Origin: BRH-c54 sp965284565
Lineage (GTDB): Bacteria > Bacteroidota > Bacteroidia > Flavobacteriales_E > Vicingaceae
DNA length: 64,000 nucleotides
Assembly (NCBI GenBank): GCA_965284565.1
Contig: OZ260100.1
Span: forward strand, 1,116,001-1,180,000
Reading direction: 5' to 3'
The notes beneath the pieces are model-generated. The model saw only the letters and a list, made by a program, of their open reading frames with translations, had not been told where the DNA came from and made no database searches. This document shows, one piece after another, positions 47,198-55,759 of the stretch (the first letter of the stretch is position 1; every line of letters begins with the position of its first letter). Made by a program: the position numbers and the translations under genes.

Positions 47198-47952
47198 TGC
47201 AGAAAAACAATATACTTGTAGTTGAAGATGAAGCAATCGTTTCAAAAGACATTCAGCAAAGCCTTAAAAAATTAGGATATAATATTGTTGGAGCTTCCTC
47301 AACAGGCGAAAAAGCCATTGAATTAGCAGAAGAACATAAGCCCGATTTAGTGTTAATGGATATTATGCTAAAAGGAGAAATGAGTGGAATAGATGCTGCC
47401 GAAAAAATTAAAACATCTCTTAATATTCCTGTAATCTATTTAACCGCTTATGCCGATGAAAATACCTTGAGCAAAGCCAAAGTAACCGAACCTTACGGAT
47501 ACATTATTAAACCCTTTAAAGAAATTGATTTACACACTTCTATAGAAATGGCGTTATACAAGCATTCTAAAGAAAGAGAAGTGATTAAAGAAAGAGATTT
47601 TTTATATTCATTAGTAGAGAATAAAGATGCCGCTGATGGAGTTATTTTTGTAAAATCGAACTCTAGGTTGGTAAAAGTGAAAACCTCTGCCATATTGTTT
47701 GTAGAAGCTCTTAAAGATTATGTGGTAATTAACATAGCTGATGCTAAATATACCATCCATTCTACAATGAAAGACATAGAGAAAAAATTACCTCAAAAAG
47801 AATTTCAGCGAGTACACCGCTCCTTTATTGTTAGAATAGACAAAATTTTAGCCATAGAGCAACCTAACATTGTAATAGAAGGTGGCAAAAAATTAATACC
47901 TATTGGTGGTTCCTATAAAGATGAGTTAATTAAGCGAATTAATTTGATTTAA
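47197..47952 (+). CDS. LytTR-family response regulator of the PAS kinase
   Basis: The 251-aa regulator has a receiver domain (phosphoacceptor D55 in LVLMDIMLKGEMSG, lysine at IIKPFK) and a C-terminal LytTR DNA-binding domain (about 145-251; VEALKDYVVINI, FQRVHRSFIVRIDKI). Its ATG shares a base with the kinase's original stop, so translation would normally be coupled to the full-length kinase. It ends the MORN-kinase-regulator operon. Confidence 0.92.
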   Translation: MQKNNILVVEDEAIVSKDIQQSLKKLGYNIVGASSTGEKAIELAEEHKPDLVLMDIMLKGEMSGIDAAEKIKTSLNIPVIYLTAYADENTLSKAKVTEPYGYIIKPFKEIDLHTSIEMALYKHSKEREVIKERDFLYSLVENKDAADGVIFVKSNSRLVKVKTSAILFVEALKDYVVINIADAKYTIHSTMKDIEKKLPQKEFQRVHRSFIVRIDKILAIEQPNIVIEGGKKLIPIGGSYKDELIKRINLI

Positions 47953-48010
47953 AAGTCCGTAATCCTTCGTCTTAGGAGGAGCTTTTTCAACGCACAAAGC
48001 CCATTTTTTT

Positions 48011-48063
48011 CGTCATTGCGATGCCTTGTTATGGACAAGTGTGAAGGAGCAGAAGCAATCTGC
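48011..48063 (+). repeat. Dispersed intergenic repeat of the CGTCATTGCGA type
   Basis: CGTCATTGCGA at 48011 is followed by GAAGCAATCTG at 48053-48063, the ends of a short repeat widely seen between Bacteroidota genes. The copy is degenerate. It lies between the LytTR gene and the first cassette of the 48-56 kb array. Confidence 0.5.
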
Positions 48064-48172
48064 CTAATCAATAACTATCGAAGCCAACATAAGTGAACTT
48101 CAATGGAAACCCAACTTGGCTGATTGGCAATAATTGTTATTTTTTAATATATTTGGAGAAATTTTTAGAAAC

Positions 48173-48248
48173 ATTAAACAATAGCTACTATTGGAAAAAA
48201 TATACGCTACAACAAACAAAAATAGCGTATAGCTGGGTGTTAGCTCTC
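48173..48248 (+). other. attC-like site at the left end of the 48-56 kb array
   Basis: TATACGCTA (48201-48209) pairs with TAGCGTATA (48223-48231), with AAACAATAGCT upstream facing AGCTGGGTGTT. The core G/TTAGCT ends the site and begins the nuclease cassette. It shares TAGCGTATAGCTGGGTGTT with the site at 37168. Confidence 0.6.
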
Positions 48249-49434
48249 ATTTGAAAAAAACGAATATGCCAATATATAAACTTGACGGACAGAAGATAAT
48301 TGAACTTCAACAGACTACTTTCTCAAACGAAAGAATTGATGAAGCGAGAGACTTACAGAAATTTATAATCAACTCAATAGAAACAGTTGAGAAGAATTTA
48401 TTTGTCCTTAGTAGCGAGTTTGGCGATTGGGAAGACAGTAAAAGAAGAATTGATATTTTGTGTATTGACAAAGATGCAAACTTAGTGGTTGTAGAGCTTA
48501 AAAGGACAGAAGATGGCGGTCATATGGAACTTCAGTCTATAAGATATGCGGCTATGGTTGCTAATATGACTTTTGAAAAAGCAGTCAAGGCATTTCAGCA
48601 TTATGTAGAAAAAAATCAGCTTGAAATTGACAACCCACAAGAAGCAATTTTAAGTTTTTTAGAATGGGATGACATTAACGAAGAAGAGTTCGCAAATGAT
48701 GTTAGAATAATATTAGTATCGGCTGACTTTTCCAAAGAAATCACCACTTCTGTTTTGTGGCTAATAGAAAGAGACATTGATATAAAATGTATCAGAATTA
48801 AACCACAAAAAGACGGTGCAAATTTATATTTTGATATTCAACAAATCATTCCTCTACCAGAAACGACTGACTACCAAGTTAAATTAAGAGAAAAGGCAGC
48901 AGAACAAAGACAAGCACGTAGAGAAAGCAGTCGTGATTATTCAAGATTTGATGTTACAATAAACGGTAGGACTGAAAGTAACCTTAACAAACGACAAACT
49001 ATGCATTTGGCAATTAGCGAAAGTGTGAAGTTTGGAATAAGTCCGCAAAACTTAATGCAATTAACGGGAGAAAGAAGATGGATTTGGGTCGATAAAGAAT
49101 GTAATTCAAAGCAGGAGTTTGAAGAAGGGGAAATAAAAAATGTAAGAAGTTATGACCCTTCAAGATGGTTTAATGAAGATAACGAACTGCTTGTATTTGA
49201 TGGTAAGACTTACGCTTTTAGTAATCAACACGGTAAAGGAACATTTGATTTGGTTAAAAATATTTTTAGCGAACACCCTGAATTACAAGGAGAAATAAAG
49301 AAAAACGAGAGCTAACAATGTATATAAAAAATAGGCGAAACAGTAATAAATTCAAGGCTTCTAGCTCGTATCAAACTTTGTGCTTAACCGAAAGTTTCGT
49401 GCTTCGAAATCGCCTACTTTTCATATACTAACCG
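48240..49434 (+). mobile_element. Integron-cassette-like unit carrying a NucS-like nuclease gene
   Basis: The unit starts at the G/TT of GTTAGCTCTC (48239-48248). The left core of its own attC is GAGAGCTAAC (49307-49316), the perfect 10-base complement, and it contains the stop codon of the gene. This is the expected cassette geometry. Confidence 0.7.
48266..49315 (+). CDS. NucS/DUF91-like PD-(D/E)XK nuclease-family protein, cassette-borne
   Basis: The 349-aa protein has a nuclease-like core at residues 50-100: RRID (D63), VVVELK (E77, K79) and QSIRY (Q90, Y94), the pattern of RecB/NucS-type PD-(D/E)XK enzymes. The C-terminal 140 residues are unfamiliar and include HLAISESVKFGISPQNLMQLTGERRWIWV. 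It may cut or bind DNA; a defence role is suggested by its neighbour but not shown. The ATG at 48266 is chosen over the TTG at 48251, which lies in the cassette leader. The stop codon is inside the attC core. Confidence 0.82.
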   Translation: MPIYKLDGQKIIELQQTTFSNERIDEARDLQKFIINSIETVEKNLFVLSSEFGDWEDSKRRIDILCIDKDANLVVVELKRTEDGGHMELQSIRYAAMVANMTFEKAVKAFQHYVEKNQLEIDNPQEAILSFLEWDDINEEEFANDVRIILVSADFSKEITTSVLWLIERDIDIKCIRIKPQKDGANLYFDIQQIIPLPETTDYQVKLREKAAEQRQARRESSRDYSRFDVTINGRTESNLNKRQTMHLAISESVKFGISPQNLMQLTGERRWIWVDKECNSKQEFEEGEIKNVRSYDPSRWFNEDNELLVFDGKTYAFSNQHGKGTFDLVKNIFSEHPELQGEIKKNES

Positions 49435-49440
49435 TTGTGC
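49307..49440 (+). other. attC-like site between the nuclease cassette and the methylase cassette
   Basis: Left core GAGAGCTAAC and right core AACCG/TTGTGC flank an imperfect stem: GTATATaaaaaaTAGGCGA faces TCGCCTActtttCATATAC with extra bases on one strand, as in attC hairpins. Between the arms lies about 55 bp of loop sequence. Confidence 0.7.
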
Positions 49441-49464
49441 GTCAGTGTAAAAAGCCAACCGCAC

Positions 49465-49528
49465 AAACAGGCTCTTTTGGTTTTGCCGACACACGAGCCA
49501 ACGCTCAAAAAACCAAAAGAGCCTGTTT
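49465..49528. repeat. Perfect 20-bp inverted repeat in the methylase leader
   Basis: 49465-49484 (AAACAGGCTCTTTTGGTTTT) and 49509-49528 are exact complements with a 24-base loop. It lies between the attC-like site and the promoter of the methylase gene and could stop transcription entering from upstream. Confidence 0.75.
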
Positions 49529-49567
49529 TTTGCCAACGCTGAATTGATTTGAAAAATTAGAAAAACG

Positions 49568-49575
49568 TATATTTG
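49568..49575 (+). promoter_or_regulatory. -7 promoter motif of the methylase operon
   Basis: TATATTTG fits TAnnTTTG, eight bases before the ATG at 49584; a TTTG at 49548-49551 could be the -33 element. The operon therefore seems to carry its own promoter. Confidence 0.55.
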
Positions 49576-49583
49576 ACCCATAG

Positions 49584-51290
49584 ATGAATAAATTAACAGT
49601 AATAGACTTTTTTTGTGGAGCAGGAGGCTTTTCCGAAGGCTTCAGACAAATGGGATATGATATAATTTACGGTTATGACCATTGGAAACCTGCTGTAGAC
49701 ACTTATAATCATAACTTTAATTTACAATGTAGTCCGAAGAACATTTTAGATTTCGATAATTCTATTGATGAAATCAACTCTATTCCGAACACTGATATCA
49801 TACTCGGAAGCCCACCTTGTGTTAGCTTTTCAAGTTCTAACAAATCAGGAAAGGCAGATAAATCTTTAGGAGTAAAATTAACAGAGACTTTCTTAAAGGT
49901 AGTAGCTGTAAAAAAACATCAACCAAATTCTACTCTTAAAGCTTGGTTTATGGAAAACGTTGTAAATTCCAAAAGATATTTACAAACCGCATATACCTTT
50001 AAAGATTTAGGTCTAACAGATTGGGCGAATGAGCATAAAATTAGTCCTAATAAAATAGCCATTGATCTATTTGAAAATACAACTGTAATTAATTCAGCAG
50101 ACTATGGATCAATACAAGCAAGAAAGCGAGTAATATCAGGCGAGATTATCAAACAGAAGAAACTTATAGTTCCCAAGCACACTCATTCTAATCCAAAATT
50201 AAAAGGAGACTTACCGTTATATAAATCGATAAAAACTATTCAACAAAATTTTCCATCCCCATTTCAGAAGGAAAATTTCATAGAAGTAAAAGACATAAAT
50301 TATGATATTAGAATTCCTCAGAATCAGATTACAGATCATTTCTATGATACTGGAGTTTATGAGGTTGAGTGGAGGTTTTCGAAATTTTGGAAACAGAACC
50401 ACCCTTATATGGGAAAAATGTCTTTTCCAGAGAATAGTAATAACCCAAGCAGAACTATAACTGCAACTAAAATTGCTAACTCAAGGGAGTCTATTATTTA
50501 CAAATCAGAGATTAATAGAAAAGGAGATGGAGAATACAGATTACCTACTGTAAGGGAAGCGGCAATTATTATGGGATTCCCAATAACTTATCAGTTTATT
50601 GGTTCTGAAAACACTAAATGGAGACTTGTAGGTAATGCTGTCTGCTGTGCTGTTAGTCGAGCCTTGGCAGAAACAACATTGCAGTTTCTAAAACTTAGTA
50701 AGCCCAAGAACTTGATTATAATCAAAACACCTAAACTTGAAGGAGTACTTAATTTAAATACCTATAAACTAAAGGAATTTAATAATCCTCCCGTAAAGAA
50801 CAAGGGTGCAAGATTTAGAAGACACCCAATAAAAGACGGTAATTTAACAGTAACATTATCTAATTACGATATTGATAAAAGTAGTAAAACAAAAAATAAA
50901 TGGTTTACTTCTATTCAATATGGAACAGGAGAAGGCTTTCCTGTCCAAAAAGTTGAGGATGAATACTACCAAGAATTAGAACCTCTTATCGAAAGCTTCA
51001 AGGGTGGCAAGAGATTTCTGAAAATCATCAACAATGGGTTTTCTGAAAAGATTGGAAATAAAGTTCAACTCCAAGATATGTATGAAAAGCAAATCTCGGT
51101 TGAGAAGTTAAAAGAACCTACAATTCTTGTAGATGAAATTGCAGAAATTATTGAAAAAGTTGGCTGTCCAAATTCAACATTTGAGCAAACAGAAAAAGTA
51201 GTATTTAAGAACAAAACTATAATACCCATCAAACAAGTTTTTGCTTTATATGCTGTCAATAAAATTTCTTCCATCGCAAACAAAAAGTAA
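49584..51290 (+). CDS. C5-cytosine DNA methyltransferase with long C-terminal extension
   Basis: The 568-aa protein has all main C5-methylase motifs: I DFFCGAGGFSEGF (8-20), IV GSPPC with catalytic C79, VI ENV (124-126), VIII QARKRV (178-183), IX RTITATK (290-296) and X GNAVCCAVSRALAE (350-363). The variable target-recognition region between VIII and IX is only about 105 residues. Residues 380-568 form an extension not seen in ordinary Dcm-type enzymes, containing KGARFRRHPIKDGNLTVTLSNYD. It would methylate cytosine in host DNA, probably protecting it from the linked genes. The next gene starts two bases after the stop. Confidence 0.9.
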   Translation: MNKLTVIDFFCGAGGFSEGFRQMGYDIIYGYDHWKPAVDTYNHNFNLQCSPKNILDFDNSIDEINSIPNTDIILGSPPCVSFSSSNKSGKADKSLGVKLTETFLKVVAVKKHQPNSTLKAWFMENVVNSKRYLQTAYTFKDLGLTDWANEHKISPNKIAIDLFENTTVINSADYGSIQARKRVISGEIIKQKKLIVPKHTHSNPKLKGDLPLYKSIKTIQQNFPSPFQKENFIEVKDINYDIRIPQNQITDHFYDTGVYEVEWRFSKFWKQNHPYMGKMSFPENSNNPSRTITATKIANSRESIIYKSEINRKGDGEYRLPTVREAAIIMGFPITYQFIGSENTKWRLVGNAVCCAVSRALAETTLQFLKLSKPKNLIIIKTPKLEGVLNLNTYKLKEFNNPPVKNKGARFRRHPIKDGNLTVTLSNYDIDKSSKTKNKWFTSIQYGTGEGFPVQKVEDEYYQELEPLIESFKGGKRFLKIINNGFSEKIGNKVQLQDMYEKQISVEKLKEPTILVDEIAEIIEKVGCPNSTFEQTEKVVFKNKTIIPIKQVFALYAVNKISSIANKK

Positions 51291-51292
51291 CT

Positions 51293-52711
51293 ATGAACAA
51301 AGAAGTTAGAATACAAAAAATACAGGAGATTATCGAAAGGGATAAAAACCGAACTGATTTGCTAAACCACGAAATAATGTGGGAAAAACAACTAAAGCCA
51401 TTTACGGTTTACAACATTCCTCTTTCGTACTTATTATACAATAAATATAATGGGAGAATACTTAGTAGAACTAAATCTTTAGAAAAGCAAAATCAAGAAA
51501 TTAATGTAGAAACAGAAGAAGGAAGAAATTTAATTGAGAAGCTTCTTTGGGAATCAAAAATTGATCGAAATAAAAAAACAGAGTTAAGTGTTAAAGAATT
51601 TGGACAACAAAAAGTAGGAATCATCACAAAAGACGGGGTAATTATTGATGGTAACCGAAGAGCAATGATTCTGAATAGAATTGATAGAACGGGTTTGTTT
51701 AAAGCCATTGTACTACCTGTAACCCTTGAAGAGAATCCAATTGAAATAGAAAGACTTGAAACCACCTATCAAATGGGTGAAGATGAAAAGCTTAGATATA
51801 ATCCAATTGAGAAATATTTGAAAGCCAAACAAATATTTGACAAATTAACACCACAAGTAACAAAGACAGAAGCTATTAAAACCATCTCAGAATGGATGGG
51901 AGAAACAGAAAGCGAAATAAAAAAATACCTAGATACAATGTCTGTAATGGACGAGTATCTCGAATATCTTGAATATGACGGAATTTATACCCAACTTGAT
52001 GGTAGAGAAGATCAATTTCTTTCACTAACAAAATGGTTAAATACGTTCTATGGAGAGTCAAGTAAAAAAGCAAATTGGGCATATTCCGACAATGATGTTG
52101 ATGAACTAAAAACAATTGCTTTTGACTATTTACGATTCAAAGATGAATATGATGGTAAGGAATTTAGAAATTTAGCAGAGGGTAATAGTGATAAACACTT
52201 TTTTGGAGACAAAGATATTTGGAAAAGCTTTTCTTCTAGACACAAGGAAATTGTTGATAGCCTCCCGAAAGAACCTGAAATTGATTTTAATTCAGTAAAT
52301 CTTGAGAAACATTTAAACGCAAGAGATAAATTATTTTTTGACAGTTCAAAATTCGAAAATGATACTAGTGCATTTATAGAAAACCTGAATGATCACAAAA
52401 ATGATGTTTATTACAATAGAGCAGCAGAAGCTCCTGAAAAGAATCTTAAAAATGCTATGAGAGCATTTGAAGCCATTAAACAAGGTCATAAGAACTTTTC
52501 TAAACCAGAAATTCAAGAAATGGTTAAAGAATTAGGTGATAAAATTTTCAATTCACTTCAAAAAAAATCACCTTCTAGAGTTTTATCTCATATAATTGAA
52601 TTATTAGAGGGAATTGAAGTCGATAAAATACCTGCTGATGAAGTTGAAGAAGTTCAAGATAAAACCAAAAGAATACAACAGATTGGATATCAAATAAACA
52701 AGAACTTATAA
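51293..52711 (+). CDS. ParB-like domain protein
   Basis: The 472-aa protein has a ParB/Srx-like core at about residues 35-150: a first strand TVYNIPLSYLLYN and the signature VGIITKDGVIIDGNRRAMIL (DGNRR at 119-123), as in ParB-like nucleotide-binding proteins. Residues 150-200 look like an HTH region (EAIKTISEWMGETESEIKKYLDTMSVMDEYLEYL). The remaining 270 residues are helical and charged, with no family I recognise. ParB-like folds bind or hydrolyse CTP or cut DNA in some systems; which applies here is unknown. Its stop overlaps the helicase start (TAATG). Confidence 0.82.
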   Translation: MNKEVRIQKIQEIIERDKNRTDLLNHEIMWEKQLKPFTVYNIPLSYLLYNKYNGRILSRTKSLEKQNQEINVETEEGRNLIEKLLWESKIDRNKKTELSVKEFGQQKVGIITKDGVIIDGNRRAMILNRIDRTGLFKAIVLPVTLEENPIEIERLETTYQMGEDEKLRYNPIEKYLKAKQIFDKLTPQVTKTEAIKTISEWMGETESEIKKYLDTMSVMDEYLEYLEYDGIYTQLDGREDQFLSLTKWLNTFYGESSKKANWAYSDNDVDELKTIAFDYLRFKDEYDGKEFRNLAEGNSDKHFFGDKDIWKSFSSRHKEIVDSLPKEPEIDFNSVNLEKHLNARDKLFFDSSKFENDTSAFIENLNDHKNDVYYNRAAEAPEKNLKNAMRAFEAIKQGHKNFSKPEIQEMVKELGDKIFNSLQKKSPSRVLSHIIELLEGIEVDKIPADEVEEVQDKTKRIQQIGYQINKNL

Positions 52712-54690
52712 TGAGCTATTCTATAGATGTCAATATCGTAGATAATCTCTTTATCATAAATGGAGATACAGAATCGCTATTACAAAACAAAAGACTTTTA
52801 ATTTCTCTCAAAAGACTCAATTACTTTATAGAATCGAACTCCGTTTTTATTCCATTTCGTGATGAAACACAAATAAAAACTCTTCAAGAGATTCAAGGGT
52901 TGATGGGAAAGTATAATTACGATTTTCAATTCACAGAAAATATACAAGAAGAATTACAGGCATTTTCTAAAGAGGAAGAAAATTTTGAAGTGTTTAGTGA
53001 AAATGCCAGAGCAATTAGAGATAATGAGTTTAAAGAGAATAAGTCTTTAGTAACTCAATTTGACAATTTTCAGGAAGTCCTTAAAGAAACGTTGACAAGA
53101 AAACTCTATCCATTGCAATTGCTTTCATCCTTTCATATGGCATTTGCTCAAAACTCTTGCAATTTTGCTGTGCCTGGTGCAGGTAAAACATCAATAGTTT
53201 ATGGAGCATATGCGTTTTTGAAAAGTTTACCTAAAGAAGATCCTCGTCACGTAGATAAACTTTTGGTTGTTGGACCTCTTTCATCTTTTGCTCCTTGGGA
53301 AAATGAATTTTCAGAATGTTTTGGATATAAACCAAACTCTTTTAGAATGTCTGGTGATAGTGATATTTCAGTGAAACAAAAATTAGAACATTTATATTCA
53401 CCAAACTCACCAGAACTAACATTAATTTTTCACGGTGGCGTTGACCGTTTTCAAAATGACATTCTTGATTTTTTGAAGCGAAACAAAACAATGGTTGTTG
53501 TTGATGAAGCACATAGAATAAAAAATCCAGAAGGTGTTTGGGGAAGAAGTGTTACAGAGATATCAAAAGAAGCAGTTTCTAGGGTGATTTTAACAGGGAC
53601 TCCTGTTCCAAATGGCTATCAAGATATATTCAATCTTTATAAATTTATTTATCCTTTCAAATTTAAGGAAATCCTAAAGTTTCATTACCATAATTTGGAG
53701 GATATGACCAATAATAATTCTCCTGAATCACAACGAGTACAGGAATTAAAGGATAACATTTCTCCTTATTTTATAAGAATTAAGAAGAAAGATCTCAAAC
53801 TACCGCCTGTAGAAGAAAAATACATTCCAGTTGAAATGGATTCCCATCAAAGGGAAATATATAATTTTATAGAATCTCAGTATCTTCCTCACTTTAAAGA
53901 GAATAATTCTGCTACGGTAAAAGATATTCTTAATAGGGCAAAACTTATTCGGTTAAGACAAGCATCAACTAATCCATCTCTTTTATCAAGAACTTTGAGA
54001 GATTCTTTGGAGAATAATGAGTTAACCGGTGAATTTGACCCAAACGCCATTTTTACTACTGATACTGATGAGTTTATTAATGATTCCGAGTTCTTTAATA
54101 AGATTATAAAATATCCATCAGTTGAAACACCAAAAAAATTTAGAAGTATTTTATCATTGCTTTTAGAAGAAATATTTCCTGAAAATGGAAAGGTAATTAT
54201 TTGGACTATTTTCATACAAAATGCTAAAGAATTACAATCTTATTTAAATCAAAACGGTATTGAATCAAAACTTCTAATTGGAGAAATTCCACAGGAAGAA
54301 AGAGAAGAAACTATAAAGGCATTTAATGACCCATCAAATAATGATTTCAAGGTGATAATTGCTAACCCTTTTTCTGTGGCTGAATCAATTTCCTTACATA
54401 AAGGTTGTCACAATGCAATATATTTAGAAAGAGATTACAATTGTTCTAATTTTATTCAATCCAAAGATCGTATTCACAGAGTCGGTTTAGATGATAATCA
54501 ATTAACAAAGTATTTCTATATACTGTCAAAAGATTCTATAGATGAAGTCATTAATAATCGACTTCGATTGAAAATAGAGCGAATGGAAGAGATTATCAAT
54601 GATGATATACCTCTTTTTCAGAGAATTGATAATAATGATGAAACAGACATAATTAATGATTTAATCTCTAATTATGCTAGAAGAACTTAG
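52711..54690 (+). CDS. SNF2-family DNA helicase/translocase
   Basis: The 659-aa ATPase has Walker A AVPGAGKTS (about 153-161), Walker B VVDEAH (264-268), motif III ILTGTPVPNG, and the C-terminal helicase lobe IIWTIFIQNAKELQSYLNQNG..QSKDRIHRVG (motif VI). The first 130 residues are not part of the helicase fold and may contact partners. SNF2 enzymes move along double-stranded DNA and are common motors in restriction-like systems. Translation is coupled to both neighbours: TAATG with the ParB-like gene and a 17-base overlap with the next gene. Confidence 0.9.
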   Translation: MSYSIDVNIVDNLFIINGDTESLLQNKRLLISLKRLNYFIESNSVFIPFRDETQIKTLQEIQGLMGKYNYDFQFTENIQEELQAFSKEEENFEVFSENARAIRDNEFKENKSLVTQFDNFQEVLKETLTRKLYPLQLLSSFHMAFAQNSCNFAVPGAGKTSIVYGAYAFLKSLPKEDPRHVDKLLVVGPLSSFAPWENEFSECFGYKPNSFRMSGDSDISVKQKLEHLYSPNSPELTLIFHGGVDRFQNDILDFLKRNKTMVVVDEAHRIKNPEGVWGRSVTEISKEAVSRVILTGTPVPNGYQDIFNLYKFIYPFKFKEILKFHYHNLEDMTNNNSPESQRVQELKDNISPYFIRIKKKDLKLPPVEEKYIPVEMDSHQREIYNFIESQYLPHFKENNSATVKDILNRAKLIRLRQASTNPSLLSRTLRDSLENNELTGEFDPNAIFTTDTDEFINDSEFFNKIIKYPSVETPKKFRSILSLLLEEIFPENGKVIIWTIFIQNAKELQSYLNQNGIESKLLIGEIPQEEREETIKAFNDPSNNDFKVIIANPFSVAESISLHKGCHNAIYLERDYNCSNFIQSKDRIHRVGLDDNQLTKYFYILSKDSIDEVINNRLRLKIERMEEIINDDIPLFQRIDNNDETDIINDLISNYARRT

Positions 54691-55654
54691 AAGATATAGA
54701 AATTTTGGCACTCCAAATTACTTCTTTGAATTACTCAGCACATTAAAAGTAAATCAGAATGCCACATATACAAGAACCGACATTGACAAATTATTCTATA
54801 ATCGGGTAATTGATGGTAGAAGTATTTTTGATGGTTGTCTTGAAATAGCCATAAAAACAGAAATGTTAGTGGTTGAAAACGACTTTCTAACTTTAAGTAA
54901 CGGTGTTGCTGATTCATTGAATAGTATAAGTCAAATGAGAGATAAATTCGTTGAATATCTTTTCAAGGCATTAAAAGATGATGATGAATTTCACAAAATA
55001 TTCTGTTCTGATTATTTATCCCACGACATTATTTACAAGTCTTTACAGATAAACAACAGAGCTTTTAGTTTAAAATATTCAAATTTTAAACAGTTGTTGA
55101 TTGATTTTGAAGCGATAAAAACCCATCCGACAACTGAACTAAATAGTTTTATTATAAATAATCGCTACAAGAAACTATTTGATAAGACTGTATTGCCTGA
55201 AATTAAAAAAAGGAAGATTGGTATTGAGGATTTTAGGAAAGCAATGGAGCAACAACAAATTTATGGAGAAGAAGCCGAAAAATTTGTTTTAAATTTTGAA
55301 TTTGCAAGACTTAATGAGCAGAAAGAAATAGATTGGGTAGCTGAATACATAGTTAATGAGGGATATGATATCGCTTCTTATAACCACGAATCTGATGAAT
55401 TTCCAAATCGATTTATTGAGGTAAAATCATATGATGGTGAAACACCATATTTTTTTTGGTCAAGAAATGAGTATTCTGTTGCGAAACTAAAGAAAGATGA
55501 TTATTGGCTATATTTAGTCAATCGTTCAGAAATGAATAAAGCTGAGTATGTTCCAATAATGATACAGAATCCATACCAGGAAATACTTAGTAATGATGAA
55601 AACTGGGATAAACAAATAGAAAAATATAAAGTTGAATTAATATGCCAACACTGA
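54674..55654 (+). CDS. NOV_C (DUF3883) nuclease-like protein
   Basis: The 326-aa protein has a C-terminal NOV_C/DUF3883 domain (about 195-305): GEEAEKFVLNFE, WVAEYIVNEGYDIASYN (D232) and RFIEVKSYDG (E249, K251) followed by FFWSRNEYSVA. The D-E-K arrangement fits a PD-(D/E)XK nuclease core, so this is the best candidate for the DNA-cutting subunit. The N-terminal 190 residues are helical and unfamiliar, with a winged-helix-like FGTPNYFFELLSTLKVN..YTRTDIDKLF opening. It starts inside the helicase gene. Confidence 0.85.
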   Translation: MLEELRRYRNFGTPNYFFELLSTLKVNQNATYTRTDIDKLFYNRVIDGRSIFDGCLEIAIKTEMLVVENDFLTLSNGVADSLNSISQMRDKFVEYLFKALKDDDEFHKIFCSDYLSHDIIYKSLQINNRAFSLKYSNFKQLLIDFEAIKTHPTTELNSFIINNRYKKLFDKTVLPEIKKRKIGIEDFRKAMEQQQIYGEEAEKFVLNFEFARLNEQKEIDWVAEYIVNEGYDIASYNHESDEFPNRFIEVKSYDGETPYFFWSRNEYSVAKLKKDDYWLYLVNRSEMNKAEYVPIMIQNPYQEILSNDENWDKQIEKYKVELICQH

Positions 55655-55759
55655 AAGCCATACACATTGGCAAGTCGCTCAAAGCAGCCGCTCAACCCAA
55701 AATTGCAAAAGAGTATGTCTTTGCCAACGCTGTCAGACGTACGAAAAAAAAGTACGATT

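Noticed and set aside
49584..55654. Assignment of the four-gene operon to DISARM
   Set aside because: The DUF1998 (DrmB) and phospholipase D (DrmC) components are missing and a ParB-like protein is present, so only the general logic is shared.
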